A DNA stretch of 64,000 bases from Acholoe squamosa (taxonomy: Eukaryota > Annelida > Polychaeta > Phyllodocida > Polynoidae). This document shows positions 35,501 through 46,094 of this stretch, one piece after another (position 1 is the first letter of the stretch; every line of letters starts with the position of its first letter). Location: positions 64,629,576 to 64,693,575 of the forward strand of contig OX439038.1 of the NCBI GenBank assembly GCA_949317995.1, in the 5' to 3' direction. The notes below the pieces were generated by a model. The model was not told where the DNA came from and searched no databases. It worked only from the letters and a program-made list of their open reading frames with translations. The position numbers were made by a program, and so were the translations under genes.

Positions 35501-38500
35501 CACTCACTTCTCTCTCTTTTACAGATATACTGTTTTCATTGCATAGATAACCTGTCTGTGCATTACCATAATGGTTAATTATAGTTATAGCTACAAAATT
35601 TACATATTATTTGTAAGAATAAGTTATGAATAAATAGAATATAAGATGTTTAACATGCTGGCTCTGTGCTGCCACCTAGTGACACATAAGGATTTCCATT
35701 GCCATCTAGTGGCAGATGGTGAAAACACACCCATGGCACAGCTCTCCCAAAGAAGGCCTTTCTTTCATATCCAGTGTTTCAGGTCCGTGCTCACAATTTG
35801 TCAGCAATTAGTCAATATCAGTACTTAGTCACTCTATATCAGCAATTATCAATACGTGTCAGTATTTACTCACAATCTGTCAGCAATTAGTCAATATATA
35901 ACAGAAATAGCCATTGATTCAATTGTGCATCTTGCATTGACTGGTATTTGCTAAAATATGAGAGTATTTATGGACTATTTGTCAGCAATTAGTTATTATA
36001 TGTTAGTAATTATTCACTATTTGTCAGCAATAAGTCAATACATGGTACCGTAGTAATTACTTACATTTTATCGGGACTTAGTCAATATATATTAGTAATT
36101 ACTCACTATTTGTCAGCAATGAACTGATCAGCTTTTACAGCTTTGCTGTAGTTTAACTCACAAAACAATTCATCATGATATCAAAGATTAACATCTACGA
36201 TCAAAAGACGTTTTCAAGATAAACCAATCGGCTATTAGAACTTTGGTCAACTATTAACTCACAATACACATCATTGGTATAGCAATGATCAATCTCTTAA
36301 ATACATATCTCGCCATGCGTGATCTCGTACTTGGTACACACTAAGTCAGGAGATTTTTAATCAAAATAAGAACTATGAAATGTGTCTGAAATTTCTAGTC
36401 TCTGTTGGATGATATGATCTTTCTGTTTTCTGTGGGCTTTTTTTCATTTTGTTTTACATGTTACTGGATTGCTATAATATCACAGATCAGTATTCTATCA
36501 ATACTTCAAGTATTATCATAAGACTATTACGGTAGGCCTATTACTCAAACAATCCCACGTTTGCTTTCTTACTTGTTTTTTTTTTTTGTGATTCTACTAT
36601 TCATTCTGTAGACCATAGTGTCTTGTGAAGAATACATTTAGGCCACACCAAAGAAATAAGTTGGTCTATGGATTTTGGTTTTGAAAAAATGGTGCGAGCG
36701 AACGAAATTTATCAATTATTTTTTCAAGAATTTTTTGGCATCCAATGGATTCCTTGCTGGAAAAGTGAGGCAAGTAAAAAAATTTATTTAAAAAAAAAAT
36801 TTGCCAAACATCACAAAGAGAAAACTTGTAGAAAGTGAAGCGAGCGAAATCCGTAGACAAGATTATCTTCAAAGAAAAAAAAAATTGTATTTCCGAAAAT
36901 ATGGAGAGGGAAATCCTTGGACCAACTTATTTTTTTTTGGTGTGGCCTTAGCATAAATAACTTAACTTTATATTCTCACTTTTGTATCCTATCCAGCCAA
37001 GTCACTCGAGGGCGAAAATGATTGAAAGCCAAAAAGGCTTCAGGTCGTTCTTTCTCCCATTGGCAACAAATACAGAGGATAGACAAAAGTACATCGATGA
37101 GAGTCTCGAAAAAGACTTTGGATCAGACTTTGTCAAAGTTCTGAAGAAACACATTGGCGACTTTGTAAGTCTAATAGAAAAACTATTGCCGAGACCAGTA
37201 TTGCTGAAGGTAGGTCTACAATTCAGTTCAATGTATTTAATTACACGCATTTAATCAGAAATGCATTTGAACCCTTTGATTTTTGAAGATGAAAATCGTA
37301 CATGCTATCGGATATAAAAGTTATGTTAGTTCTAAAAACAGATTGTGTTTACATGTTACTAATGAGATTCTTTCTCATTTTAGTTTATCAATGAACCTGA
37401 GGTCCTGAAAAAGCTCAAGGGTCTCAACTCGCCCCCACTGACTACCTTGGTAGACGGCCTGGAAGGCAAAGCCAGGCTCACTGAAGCAGACGTATGCGCA
37501 CTTTTAACCAGCATTCTTCAAAAACCAATTGGATACAGGTAAATCTGTATAAAAAATATGAAAAATTTTACTTGCAAAATCCAGGTGTAAAACACATCTA
37601 AATCAACATTTTCTAATTAAAGCGTAAACAATTTAGGGAAAATGAGTGGGTTTACAATATATATTATTTTTTTAGATGTGATAAACTTGTTAGAAAGGTT
37701 TTTTTCCCCTTGTATATTTATTTGGTTCTTTACAGTCTTGAGATGTGATATCCTATGAATTTTCTGGGTAATAGACAAATTCACATCTCGCAAGATTCAG
37801 GTAGATGATCATAATAGATTTTAATAGAATAAAAATCATGTCAACTGTAAAAGCATAGATTTTGGCATAATACATTGCAGTGAACAGGGAAGAACAACTC
37901 CATCCCCAGACGTCATGTTGATAGAGAGCCCTGCACCTGGAATGATATCAGTCCAAGACAAAGTCCAGAAACCAGCGTCTCCTTGCGAAGCAACAGTGCC
38001 ACACGAGGAGCGTGATCTCCCACTGGGGGACGCGCCCTTTACACTAACTATCATACCACTACAAAGATCAACCAAACCTATTGGAAGCTCTGCAAGTCCT
38101 TGCAAATCACCAAACAAGACATTACGCCTATTTACAAATACCAAAACCAAGCTACCTACTCCAAAGTTAGACATGGCAGATAGTCCCAGTCTTCAAAGTG
38201 CGGAGAAGACAAGTGAGAAGTCTAGCATTACTAGTGATGAAGACATCCTCTCCCCATCTCCCCAACATTTGCACACAGGCAATAAGTTGCTGAGCTTGTC
38301 AAGGTAAGCTCTCACACTTTCTATGTAGTTATTGATACACATCTATTTAAGTCAATGAAGCTGTAGTAATCTTAACTGGCCTTTTTATTGCATAATATAT
38401 CAGTATTGCAATGAGTTAAATTACGATATAACTATGTAAATCAAATAAAAGTACTTTGTTATGCCTAAAATGCGTTAATGCCAAGCCCAAGGCCCCATGA

Positions 38501-41500
38501 AATATAAAGATTAAGCTAAATTTATCAGTGGTAATGTGAACTTTGATTCCATTTTTCACCACAACTGTTAGCATCATAAAGACTATATTTTTGTACCTTT
38601 GCGTTTCGATGTAAACAGTGCATCATCAAAAGATAATACCAATGATATGAGATGTTTATAATATACTTCCTTCCTTATCTAGGCATAGCGTCCTATCTCA
38701 GAGAGGGAATATCAACCCGGAGAAAAAGCAATCTAGCACCAGCAAAACGCCTCCTAGTCCCAGCAAAAGGCATTCTTCCTCTAATGAGGAAGAGTCCACT
38801 TCCACAAAAGGGGAATTAAGTCTGGGCGAGAAATTAGGCCAGGCCACATCTAGCACAGAATTAGCGAGCCCGAGGAAGAGACTTAAGATTGACAACGGAA
38901 AAATGGAGCATCTGACAAAAGCACCCACAATTAGTGAAACCAGTTCCAAGAAAGAGCCTAGTAAACAAGCGTTATCACTTGCTGAAACCCTGAGCGACTT
39001 CAAGATCAAAATGGCATGTTCTGTTGAATTGCATGACATTGCAGGAAATAAACCTGGCAGTCCCAGGAAAACTCCGCCTAGCCCAAAGAGAACTATCATC
39101 AGCCATGCTCATGATGCACAACGTCATGTAGTGGCTGACAACGTGCAACAAAGCCCTGATAAACAGTTAATTGTCCCTGGCAGTCCAGCAGCTAGTCCGG
39201 GTAAAAGGAGTACCACTTTAGACAATAGACGTGCGAGCCCTCGCAAAACATGTCCCAGCCCCAGGAAAGAACAGAGCAGTCCGAGCAAAAAATCTGATCA
39301 AGAACTTTTCGTTACTCCTCTTAGCCCATCCACACAACTTAGCCACAGCACAACAGTTGATACGACCCCACAGAAACAACCCCAGAAAACACATGAAGGA
39401 CCTAGAAAAAGGGTGAGCTGGTCTGATGAAGTCATTGAGAAGTCTGTTCCACAGCCAGCAAATCCAAGCAAAGCACTCGCTAGTCCCCAAAACCCAGGCA
39501 CAAGTCCATGCAAAGTCAGCAAAATGTCTATCCCAGATCCAGCTAGTCCTGGTAAAACAAGATCCAGCTCAGGTAACAGCATTACCAGGCAGGGAAATAC
39601 AGACAGCATCCCAACACCCTTATCACATCAAGAAAGTCCTAGAAAAATACAAGCTAGCCCCTCGAAACAACTATCAAGTCCTAGCAAGGGACCAGCTAGC
39701 CCCTCAAAGCAACTACCGGTAGTAAGCCTGAATAAAGTACAGGGTAGCCCCAACAAAGAACTCATTTCAACAAATAAGATAATTGATCCAGCAAACCGGC
39801 TCGAAACTCTTGGAAACCATTCAGAAAGCCCAGTGACAAGCTCAGGTGAAATGTTTGTGACAAGTGATGAATCAGACAGGAGCGGAGGGATATCTACCCC
39901 TGACCAACACTGCACCAGTCCGAGGAAGCGACACAGGCAGGATGACAAAGGCCTTGCCAGCCCTGATAAAAGTATCTCTAGTCCTGTTGATGAATCAGAA
40001 AGTCCTCGCAAAAGACAGAAGAGACAAGACGCACAATATTCTAACGCTAACACAACATTTGTCAGTCCAGAAACTTCCATATCGACTGAAGGTTTTTCCA
40101 GCCCTCCCCAAGCGTTAGGGTCCTCTGTATGTAGTGCAAAATCAGGTGGACAGGTTGGTTAACTATAATTCAGTCTGTTTAAACAATTCAATAAGTTCAA
40201 GTTAAAAGACATGTATTACCGTAATCTCTCGGTATAAGACGCATCTTCTACACCAAACAAATGCCTGGTGCGTTTTATAGGTTTTCCCAAAGAAGGAGGT
40301 GCGTCTTATAGACAGTTTTTTTTACTATAGAACAGTACTGAATTTACAAAAGTCACCCCTAAGAGGTGCGTCTTATACGCAAACCAGCCTTTCCTGAGTT
40401 GGTGGGTGCGTCTTCTGCGCGAGAGATTATGGTAGCTCTTTAATGGGATTACATAAGCAAATTATATTTTAGATACTCCTTCAACGAACATTTGGAAGAA
40501 GAACTGGCGATATATTACATGAAAATATGAAATCCTTTATAGTTCACCTTTTCTGAAACTGCTTTTTGGTCTAGGCCAATTCCTTTATTTTTCTGTACAT
40601 TTTGAAGCGATGAGTGAACTCTTGTGTTGATTTTAGGAGAGTGATGAGGAGTGGCACAGCTGTATTGATGAAGTGGACTCTCAGAAGAACAATGAGGATA
40701 ATAACACACGTAAGGAATTCAGTTTTCTCTTCAATCTAATTAATAATCTATGTACCCATGGTAGTCATACATACACAGCTCATCTGTGTACCTACCGGGT
40801 AGCTCGAATTTATGTCAAAGTTCTTAAAAATTGCAAATATTAGAGATCCCATCTTGTAGTCTTGAAAAAAGTCTTGTGGAGTTCGCATACCAGTGTTGCT
40901 GTCTATGCTATATTCTGCGTAAAATATATATTTCAGGTCCCAATGATGAATTCACTCGGTGGTGTGAGGAAGCGCTGTGCAGGATCGAATCTTCAATCGA
41001 TGGTGAGCACTAAAACCTTTGTACTGTTACTGTGTCCCTTATGTTATTTTTTTTTCAGATTCATTGTATAAGAACAGATAAAATGGTTCATTAGCCTTTC
41101 ATGTTGTTTGTATTAAATTTTTCCTTTGAAAAAAAAGGGATTGTATGTATGTCAAAGAAGTACCGCGATATCACCGTTTTATAGTTTAATTGATAAGCCT
41201 TATTGAGTCGTTATCTTGTCAAAGGTTGAAGTATACAGGGATGTAAGTCTTCAGAAATTTGTCTGATTTCAGAGTTGGAGATGCTTCTATATTCACTCAA
41301 ATTTCTTTTCTCAGATCCAATTTTTGTAGTATTTCGGGATGAATTTAGAACTGCTACATGTATATTCAGAATTTTTCATGCACCCAGATTTACATCCCTG
41401 AGTATAGGAAGTCGTAGAAAATTAATTAATGCATGTAGGCACTGTACAATATGACCCATTTGTTTTCTCACTGTTGAATTAGAGATATGAATATTATTCT

Positions 41501-41700
41501 ATGGCATTGTTTTAACAGTACCCACGTTGATTGAGTTCCTACAAGATGTAGAGTCACCTGACGATGTACGTGACTACATCTGCTCCTGCCTAGGGGGAGG
41601 CAAGGAGGCTAAAGAGTTTGCAACACAGTTCCTGGAACGCCGCTCTAAGGCCAAGAACAACACAAAACAGGACAATGCCGAGGTGACTGCCTTGTCTTAG
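29516..41700 (+). CDS. TINF2-like: TIN2-like shelterin protein with GIGYF-like C-terminus (spliced)
   Basis: Coding exons, all GT-AG and in consistent phase: 29516-29591, 29782-30032, 30594-30686, 36997-37209, 37384-37538, 37881-38303, 38683-40153, 40637-40709, 40937-41002, 41519-41700. They total 3003 nt, 1000 aa. Residues 1 to about 260 resemble the TRFH-type domain of TIN2, the shelterin hub that bridges TRF1/2 and TPP1-POT1 at telomeres; LNRYFPKHG, then KMIESQKGFRSFF, then LEKDFGSDF and LIEKLLPRP line up with human TIN2 from memory. Residues 270-890 are a low-complexity linker with about 30 SPxK/SPRK motifs and a PP1-docking-like KRVSW (about residue 646). Residues 920-985 (DEFTRWCEEAL, VPTLIEFLQDVESPDDV, EAKEFATQFLERRSK) closely match the C-terminus of GIGYF1/2, partners of the 4EHP repressor. 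No canonical FxLxP TRF1-docking motif is seen; APFTLTIIPL near residue 309 is the nearest. Start chosen because an in-frame stop precedes the ATG. Confidence 0.8.
30183..30310. repeat. Probable decayed mariner-like MITE
   Basis: Fragments such as gcaccttatcaaagac and tatacacggggcactacgatag resemble the 3' half of the MITE family, but both ends are eroded. Intronic. Confidence 0.35.
30433..30502 (+). pseudogene. tRNA-like pseudogene
   Basis: A box (gtgtagtggttagcac) and B box (gggttcgagtc) are intact. The acceptor pairs for five bases (ccaga/tctgg) and the T-arm folds, but the anticodon stem does not pair. The loop reads ctccgga, suggesting an Arg(CCG) ancestor. It lies in intron 3 of the TIN2-like gene and may be a tRNA-derived SINE head. 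Confidence 0.55.
30718..30950. mobile_element. 233-bp Tc1/mariner-like MITE, copy 6
   Basis: Exact family length with TA flanks (30716-30717, 30951-30952). It sits in intron 4 of the TIN2-like gene, only 31 bases after the splice donor at 30687. Confidence 0.9.
30953..32263. other. Intron sequence, no gene
   Basis: Intron 4 of the TIN2-like gene. Contains two C-runs flanked by similar text (31497-31570, cacctcctaatcacctcgtaatag and relatives). No other feature seen. Confidence 0.5.
32264..33142 (+). mobile_element. Internally deleted LINE: endonuclease fused to 3' UTR
   Basis: The frame 32264-32779 (171 aa) is the N-terminal part of a LINE endonuclease: GIHIVHLNARSLRANYPTIC, then SETWLK (catalytic Glu), and VIMGDFNFN. 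It stops right after FNFN. The following sequence is noncoding and ends in a tail resembling that of the 20.9-26.2 kb LINE (gtggggatgaggt near 32976, aataaagagaact near 33121). All of the reverse transcriptase is missing. Located in intron 4 of the TIN2-like gene, same strand. Confidence 0.8.
33300..34530. repeat. Two diverged tandem copies of an unknown repeat
   Basis: cgccagcttgagctaccctt with ataggtcacactatggga (near 33330) recurs near 34163 as cgccagctcgagataccctt. aaacaccccagattgatacc (near 33655) recurs near 34492. The offset is about 830 bp in both cases, so a roughly 0.8-kb unit is duplicated. No protein is encoded. It lies in the TIN2-like intron 4. Confidence 0.6.
34668..34732. repeat. 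Hairpin inside the minisatellite
   Basis: gttggcttca and tgatagaagcat on the left pair with atgcttctatca and tgaagccaac on the right, giving arms of about 27 bases around a short loop. Confidence 0.65.
34789..35789. mobile_element. 1001-bp non-autonomous DNA transposon
   Basis: The ends CACGGACCTGAAAGACTGGA and the complement of TCCAGTGTTTCAGGTCCGTG are 20-bp inverted repeats with one mismatch. The 7-bp ctcacaa flanks both ends (34782-34788, 35790-35796), and both flanks are minisatellite sequence, so the insertion is clear. Inside, a segment of about 120 bp (ttttcttctc-tgattt-catcggaaatcac onward) is present twice, at about 35090 and 35318. No transposase. Confidence 0.75.
36641..36947. mobile_element. 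PIF/Harbinger-like MITE, copy c
   Basis: GGCCACACCAAAGAAATAAG and complementary right end, flanked by TTA (36638-36640, 36948-36950). Its interior is close to copy a (tttggcatccaatggattcc, gcgagcgaaatccgtagac). It sits 49 bp before exon 5 of the TIN2-like gene. Confidence 0.85.
40219..40432. mobile_element. Tc1/mariner-like MITE, copy 7 (214 bp)
   Basis: Diverged copy with TA flanks (40217-40218, 40433-40434) and small deletions. It lies in intron 8 of the TIN2-like gene. Confidence 0.85.
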
Positions 41701-42502
41701 CTCCGAGTGCAGGATAGAATGTGCTCTAGATAACCTTAACCAGTACCACAGGCTTTTTATCACCAATTATAGTGATATATAGACAAAGGTTCACAATTAG
41801 TGGCACTCAATTAGTCGCACTCAGCTTCGCCTCACGAGATAACCCTTAGTCGTTCCCAATATGAGTGAACCTTTGTATTTATTTCATGTTATCTAAGTCA
41901 GAAATGTTCAAACCCTATTTAAAATGACATAAAAAGGTGAATATTTATCTGTTTTATGATCATTTTTGGTGCTTTTACTGGCCGTGAGATACAGGTTAGG
42001 GTTATCTCACGGGGGTGTGAGATACGGAGCTCCTAGGTTAATCTATGGGACGTTCATATCCCACTATTCTCAACATGAAATAAAAAGCTATTGCACTAAT
42101 CTTAAAGTGGCTTTAGAATATCAAGCAAATAACAAACCACTGGCTTTCAGATTATCTAATGAAGTATCTTCATTGTGTATACTATCGGGTAGTTAGATTC
42201 CTAAGGAGTGCGCTAAGGTTGTGCTAATCCCTGCTATGTACATTCCTGGTTGTTGGCATTCTTTTCCCCTTTTTCATAGGTCGTCCCCTTCACTGACTCT
42301 AACCTTTCCTGATCCTGCTGTGCCTGTGCTGTTGTCAAATTGTGCGTTAGTTTCTCGCTTACAATACTTAGCTGCATACTGCATCCTAACTCAGTCATTT
42401 ACAACCTCTTATGGTTGTACATTTTTGGACATCCACAGTAGTGTTTGAAAATACTGATTAATGCACTTGTCCACTTTGCAATTTCCCTGGTATTGTAACC
42501 TA

Positions 42503-42735
42503 CCGTAATCTCCCGCGTATAAGACGCGCTGCGCGTATAAGACGCACCCAAAACTTAGCACATGCATTTTTGCGTATAAGATGCACATTTTAAGGCTGAA
42601 ATTTGTAAGATTAGTACATTTCTATAGTAAAATTACCCCTCGTATAAGACACACACCCAACTTGAAAAAATCCTATAAGACTCCCCAGCATTTTGTTTGG
42701 CGTAGAGGACGCGTCTTATACGCGGGAGTTTACGG
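42503..42735. mobile_element. 233-bp Tc1/mariner-like MITE, copy 8
   Basis: Full 233-bp length with TA flanks (42501-42502, 42736-42737). It is close in sequence to copy 1, and lies between the coding stop at 41700 and the candidate alternative last exon. Confidence 0.9.
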
Positions 42736-42813
42736 TAGCTTGTACCTCAACATATTGACACTTATGAAAATTAAAAAAAAATTACTTCATTAGTCCTTAT
42801 TATTATTTACCAG

Positions 42814-42963
42814 CTGAGCACAATGTCCAAAGTCACAGAGGAGCCTGTAAAACTAGTGATACCTGATATGCAGCCATCACAAAACGCAGAAGTCAGCAAG
42901 AAGTGTAGCGTCGACTTGTATGCTACTGCATATGAAGGTCTGAAGGAGCAGATCTACAAGTAA
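42814..42963 (+). CDS. Candidate alternative last exon of the TIN2-like gene
   Basis: A strong acceptor (tattatttaccag) precedes an open 49-codon stretch beginning LSTMSKVTEEPVKLVIPDMQ and ending in TAA at 42961-42963. If the donor gag|gtgact at 41682 is used, the phase matches and the protein becomes 1044 aa instead of ending VTALS at 41700. No homology is recognised for the 49 residues. Confidence 0.45.
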   Translation: MSTMSKVTEEPVKLVIPDMQPSQNAEVSKKCSVDLYATAYEGLKEQIYK

Positions 42964-44913
42964 AGACATAAGACTTCCTGTGCCTATACGTATGGATGGT
43001 GGTAAATTAGGCAGAAGGCACTCTGTTCATGTATTCATTTCCATCTCAATATGCATTTGGATAGCTCCCATCTTGTTATACACTGCATTTCCTATGTTAG
43101 ACCTTAATATATACCGCATGTATGTTTTTGTACGAGTAGCATTTTTTTCTGTTGCAACATAGGTATACATGTATGAAATGCATAATGTATTGATGTATGA
43201 GCAAAGTGAAAATCTCGCACTGGTTAATGGAGCACACAATTATCTAGTCATGTTTCAAATATGAATAGAATACCTGAAGAGACCAAGGTATTTTTTGTCA
43301 TCATCAAAATCTCCAGGTATTGAAAAAACTAAAATGGACTTAAATGCATAATACAAGGTGTGCCCCTTACAACTTGAGTATTCATCAATCTACATACATG
43401 TTACCACCTTATAGCAAGAAGATTGTAACACTTATCAGAGAGCTTCAGTACTTCCACAGTACTGGTACTTAGATAATGGTCAAGAGTTAATAGAACAGCA
43501 GTTAAAACCTTCTTACACTAAGGCGAGGATGTATTATGTACACCTTGAAGAATACTTCAAACCTTTGTCTGCCGAAAAAAAATGTATTCCTGAGTTACAT
43601 TCTGTAAAGGAAGGCCCATGACACAAACTCCTTGTCAGAGATCTCAGAATGTCTAGTATATGAGAATGTCTAGTATATGAACTCGTCATAGAAAAGCATT
43701 GGGCATCCATTACTCATTATTACTTCGGGGTATTAGCATACAAGAATGATAGCCACTCGGTTCTCAAGTCTTTTTGGGAGTCATTACAATGAAATCTCAT
43801 CCTAAGGATTGTTTACACGGAGCTTCTATTTATTAGGACATTTTTACTGCCCCAACTTTCTGTTAGTTATTTACCCCCAATTTAATATTAGTTTAAGGGA
43901 CAAGAAGGAGATTTGTCTCTCCCGAGATTTCACTGTATTATTCTGCATGCGTCATCAGACATAGCGGATTATGTATGTTACTCAATGACTTTAGGCAAAT
44001 ACATACCCTACATGTGTTAATAGTTCAAACATTTAAATGAGGACGGAGACTGTATATGTATGTAAACCCCTTAGCCAACGTTTGGGTAGGGAAAACTTTG
44101 CGGGGTTGTTACCGAGCTCATACCATGCCCCCCCCCAACCTTCACTGGCTCGTATGCAGTATCTTATTGAATAAAAGCCAAAAAGTTGCCACGATGCAGC
44201 TGTAACACTCCCCCCTTCATCTTAGATGCTATAAATGTGTCGGAGCTTTTCACGCCATCCCTTGCCGCCCTCCCTCCATCCGATGTCGCCCTTACACCCT
44301 CTGCGGTAACACCTCAGCAAGGGTTTCCCCACCCTCTTAGGCATTATACAGTGTACATTGAGGTTGGCTTTTGGATTAGGTGGAAGGGGAATGCCTTATA
44401 GGACTCAGTATGGAGGCCTAGTGCAGCCACCATCTTGAATTTCGCTGGTTGAGGTAAAACCCACTGATAACATATACCGTGATGGGTACCTTGTCCCTGG
44501 TTAACACCCACTTCCAGGGACATGCTGGTCCCATCTTATCAGTTTTTATCAGTGTGTGTTGCCGGAAACAGCTCCAGACCAGCTAGTGGCCAATAGCACT
44601 AGACCAAAGTAAGATGTGCGCCTTATACGCAGGGTTTTTCAATATATATTTAGATACAGTAGCTACGCCTTATATGTGAACTAGACCCTGCTGAGGAAGG
44701 GGTGTGGCTTATACGCAAGCTGTGCCTTATACATATACGCAGGAGTTTATAGGATTTCCCAGAACTGAAGTCCTGAGTGGCTCCTAGATGAAGGGTTTAT
44801 GGTGCTCGTCGTTACTATGGTTTGACTTTTAGTCTTACCAGAATTTCTACGCAACGAAATACTGCTGTACTTCCATGTTATTCACTTAATGGAACTTTCA
44901 AGAATTGCATGTT
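42964..44913 (+). other. Probable 3' UTR or flank; decayed MITE
   Basis: No further coding seen. A decayed mariner-like MITE of the GGCGC subfamily lies at about 44612-44752 (gcgccttatacgcaggg, then tacgcaggagtttata). An earlier possible polyadenylation hexamer is at 44170-44175. Confidence 0.45.
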
Positions 44914-44919
44914 AATAAA
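44914..44919 (+). terminator. Polyadenylation signal, TIN2-like gene
   Basis: AATAAA following the long 3' region, with T/G-rich sequence after it (ctgttttgttgtctc near 44945). An earlier hexamer at 44170 is an alternative. Confidence 0.4.
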
Positions 44920-45064
44920 ATATCTGCATTGTCTATCTGAGTATGCTGTTTTGTTGTCTCATTGAAGCTACTCGGTGGTGTAAGGGGAAATATTTTATAC
45001 TTTTCTCCAGAAATAATAAATTCAAATAATCTTGAAATGACCGTTTATTAACAAGAATAAATTA

Positions 45065-45549
45065 GGCTGCATAAAATTGATAACCAGCTTTGCGGACAGC
45101 GCCCTCACCCCTTAAAAAGGGCCTCATGGACACTTTTTATTATCATAGTACAAAAAATGACCCGCAAAAATGCGCACCCTTGAAAAAATAATAAAAATAT
45201 ACCCTCACCACCATTGTGGTACTTCCCTATAATGTATTCTATCTCATCCTAAAACTGCCTAATTGATCAAGAGAGTGGTTGATATCTGCAAGATGAATAA
45301 TTAGGAAACATATTTTGCAGGGTATTGGAGAGCACATCAAAGCCACAGCAGCATAATACAAGAATAATTAAACATGAAAATGGTAAAAATAAAAATCTAC
45401 CTCCCTCATTGTTTCAAGTAAGGGAAAAAATAAAAAGTTACCTCCCTCATTGACAAAATATCATAGAACAAATAGAATAAAAAGCCTCCTTCCCTCACTT
45501 AATTTTTTCAAAAAGTGTCCGCAAAGCTGAAAATCGATTTTATGCAGCC
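45065..45549. mobile_element. 485-bp Harbinger-like MITE with TTA duplication
   Basis: GGCTGCATAAAATTGAT at the left matches the complement of atcgattttatgcagcc at the right; the inverted repeat extends through agctttgcggaca, about 36 bp in all. TTA flanks both ends (45062-45064, 45550-45552). Unrelated in sequence to the GGCCACACC family. Confidence 0.8.
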
Positions 45550-45941
45550 TTACAGGACTTTATTTGTTTATTGTAAATCGTCATTATGTTTGAATAATCC
45601 ATACCGGATAGGTGACACAAGACTTCCTTTACTTGTACAAATCAATAAGGTCCAAGCACTACAAGAACGTACTATCTTACGCAACTGATTTAGACTTAGT
45701 AGTAATATGTAAGAAGTTGAACCCCATTTCAATGTGACCAGGGTGATAAAATTAAGTATAGAACTGACTGCTCTTTGGGCGTGATTACTACGGTAGTTTC
45801 TGTATCTTAAATGATTTCATATATAACTGACATTTATAGTCATCGATACCTAATGTTATTTATCTGGTGAAACCTTAGCATCCCCCCAGTTCACCAGGTT
45901 TATTTCCCTTGGTTAAGCATAAACCTATTTGTACACATAAC

Positions 45942-45947
45942 TTTATT
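45942..45947 (-). terminator. Polyadenylation signal, MARCHF6
   Basis: TTTATT on the plus strand (AATAAA on the minus), about 1.4 kb past the MARCHF6 stop codon at 47363-47365. Convergent with the TIN2-like gene's 3' end about 1 kb away. Confidence 0.45.
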
Positions 45948-46056
45948 TACAACCAGTCCTAGTATACATCACATTAAAAGTTTAATTTACACAATTACAA
46001 GTTACTAAGACACCTCCCCCATGTACAAGGCCTGTGGTATACTAATAGGGAAATAC

Positions 46057-46094
46057 TTAATATATATCATATATATACATTTATATATATATAT
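46057..46094. repeat. AT microsatellite
   Basis: Runs of atatat within the inferred MARCHF6 3' UTR. Confidence 0.8.

Larger units (their letters stand above)
34540..36130. repeat. Degenerate minisatellite interrupted by insertions
   Basis: The phrase tttgtcagcaattagtcaat followed by atatcagtacttactcac recurs about a dozen times between 34555 and 36120 with a period near 45 bp. Two unrelated inserts interrupt it: a hairpin at 34668-34732 and a 1001-bp element at 34789-35789. Confidence 0.75.

Noticed and set aside
34540-36130. CRISPR-like array
   Set aside because: Units are degenerate, directly adjacent in tandem and eukaryotic; there are no unique spacers.
40637-41700. GIGYF-like exons as a separate neighbouring gene
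   Set aside because: No start codon or promoter before exon 9, and phase is continuous with exon 8; a single gene is simpler.
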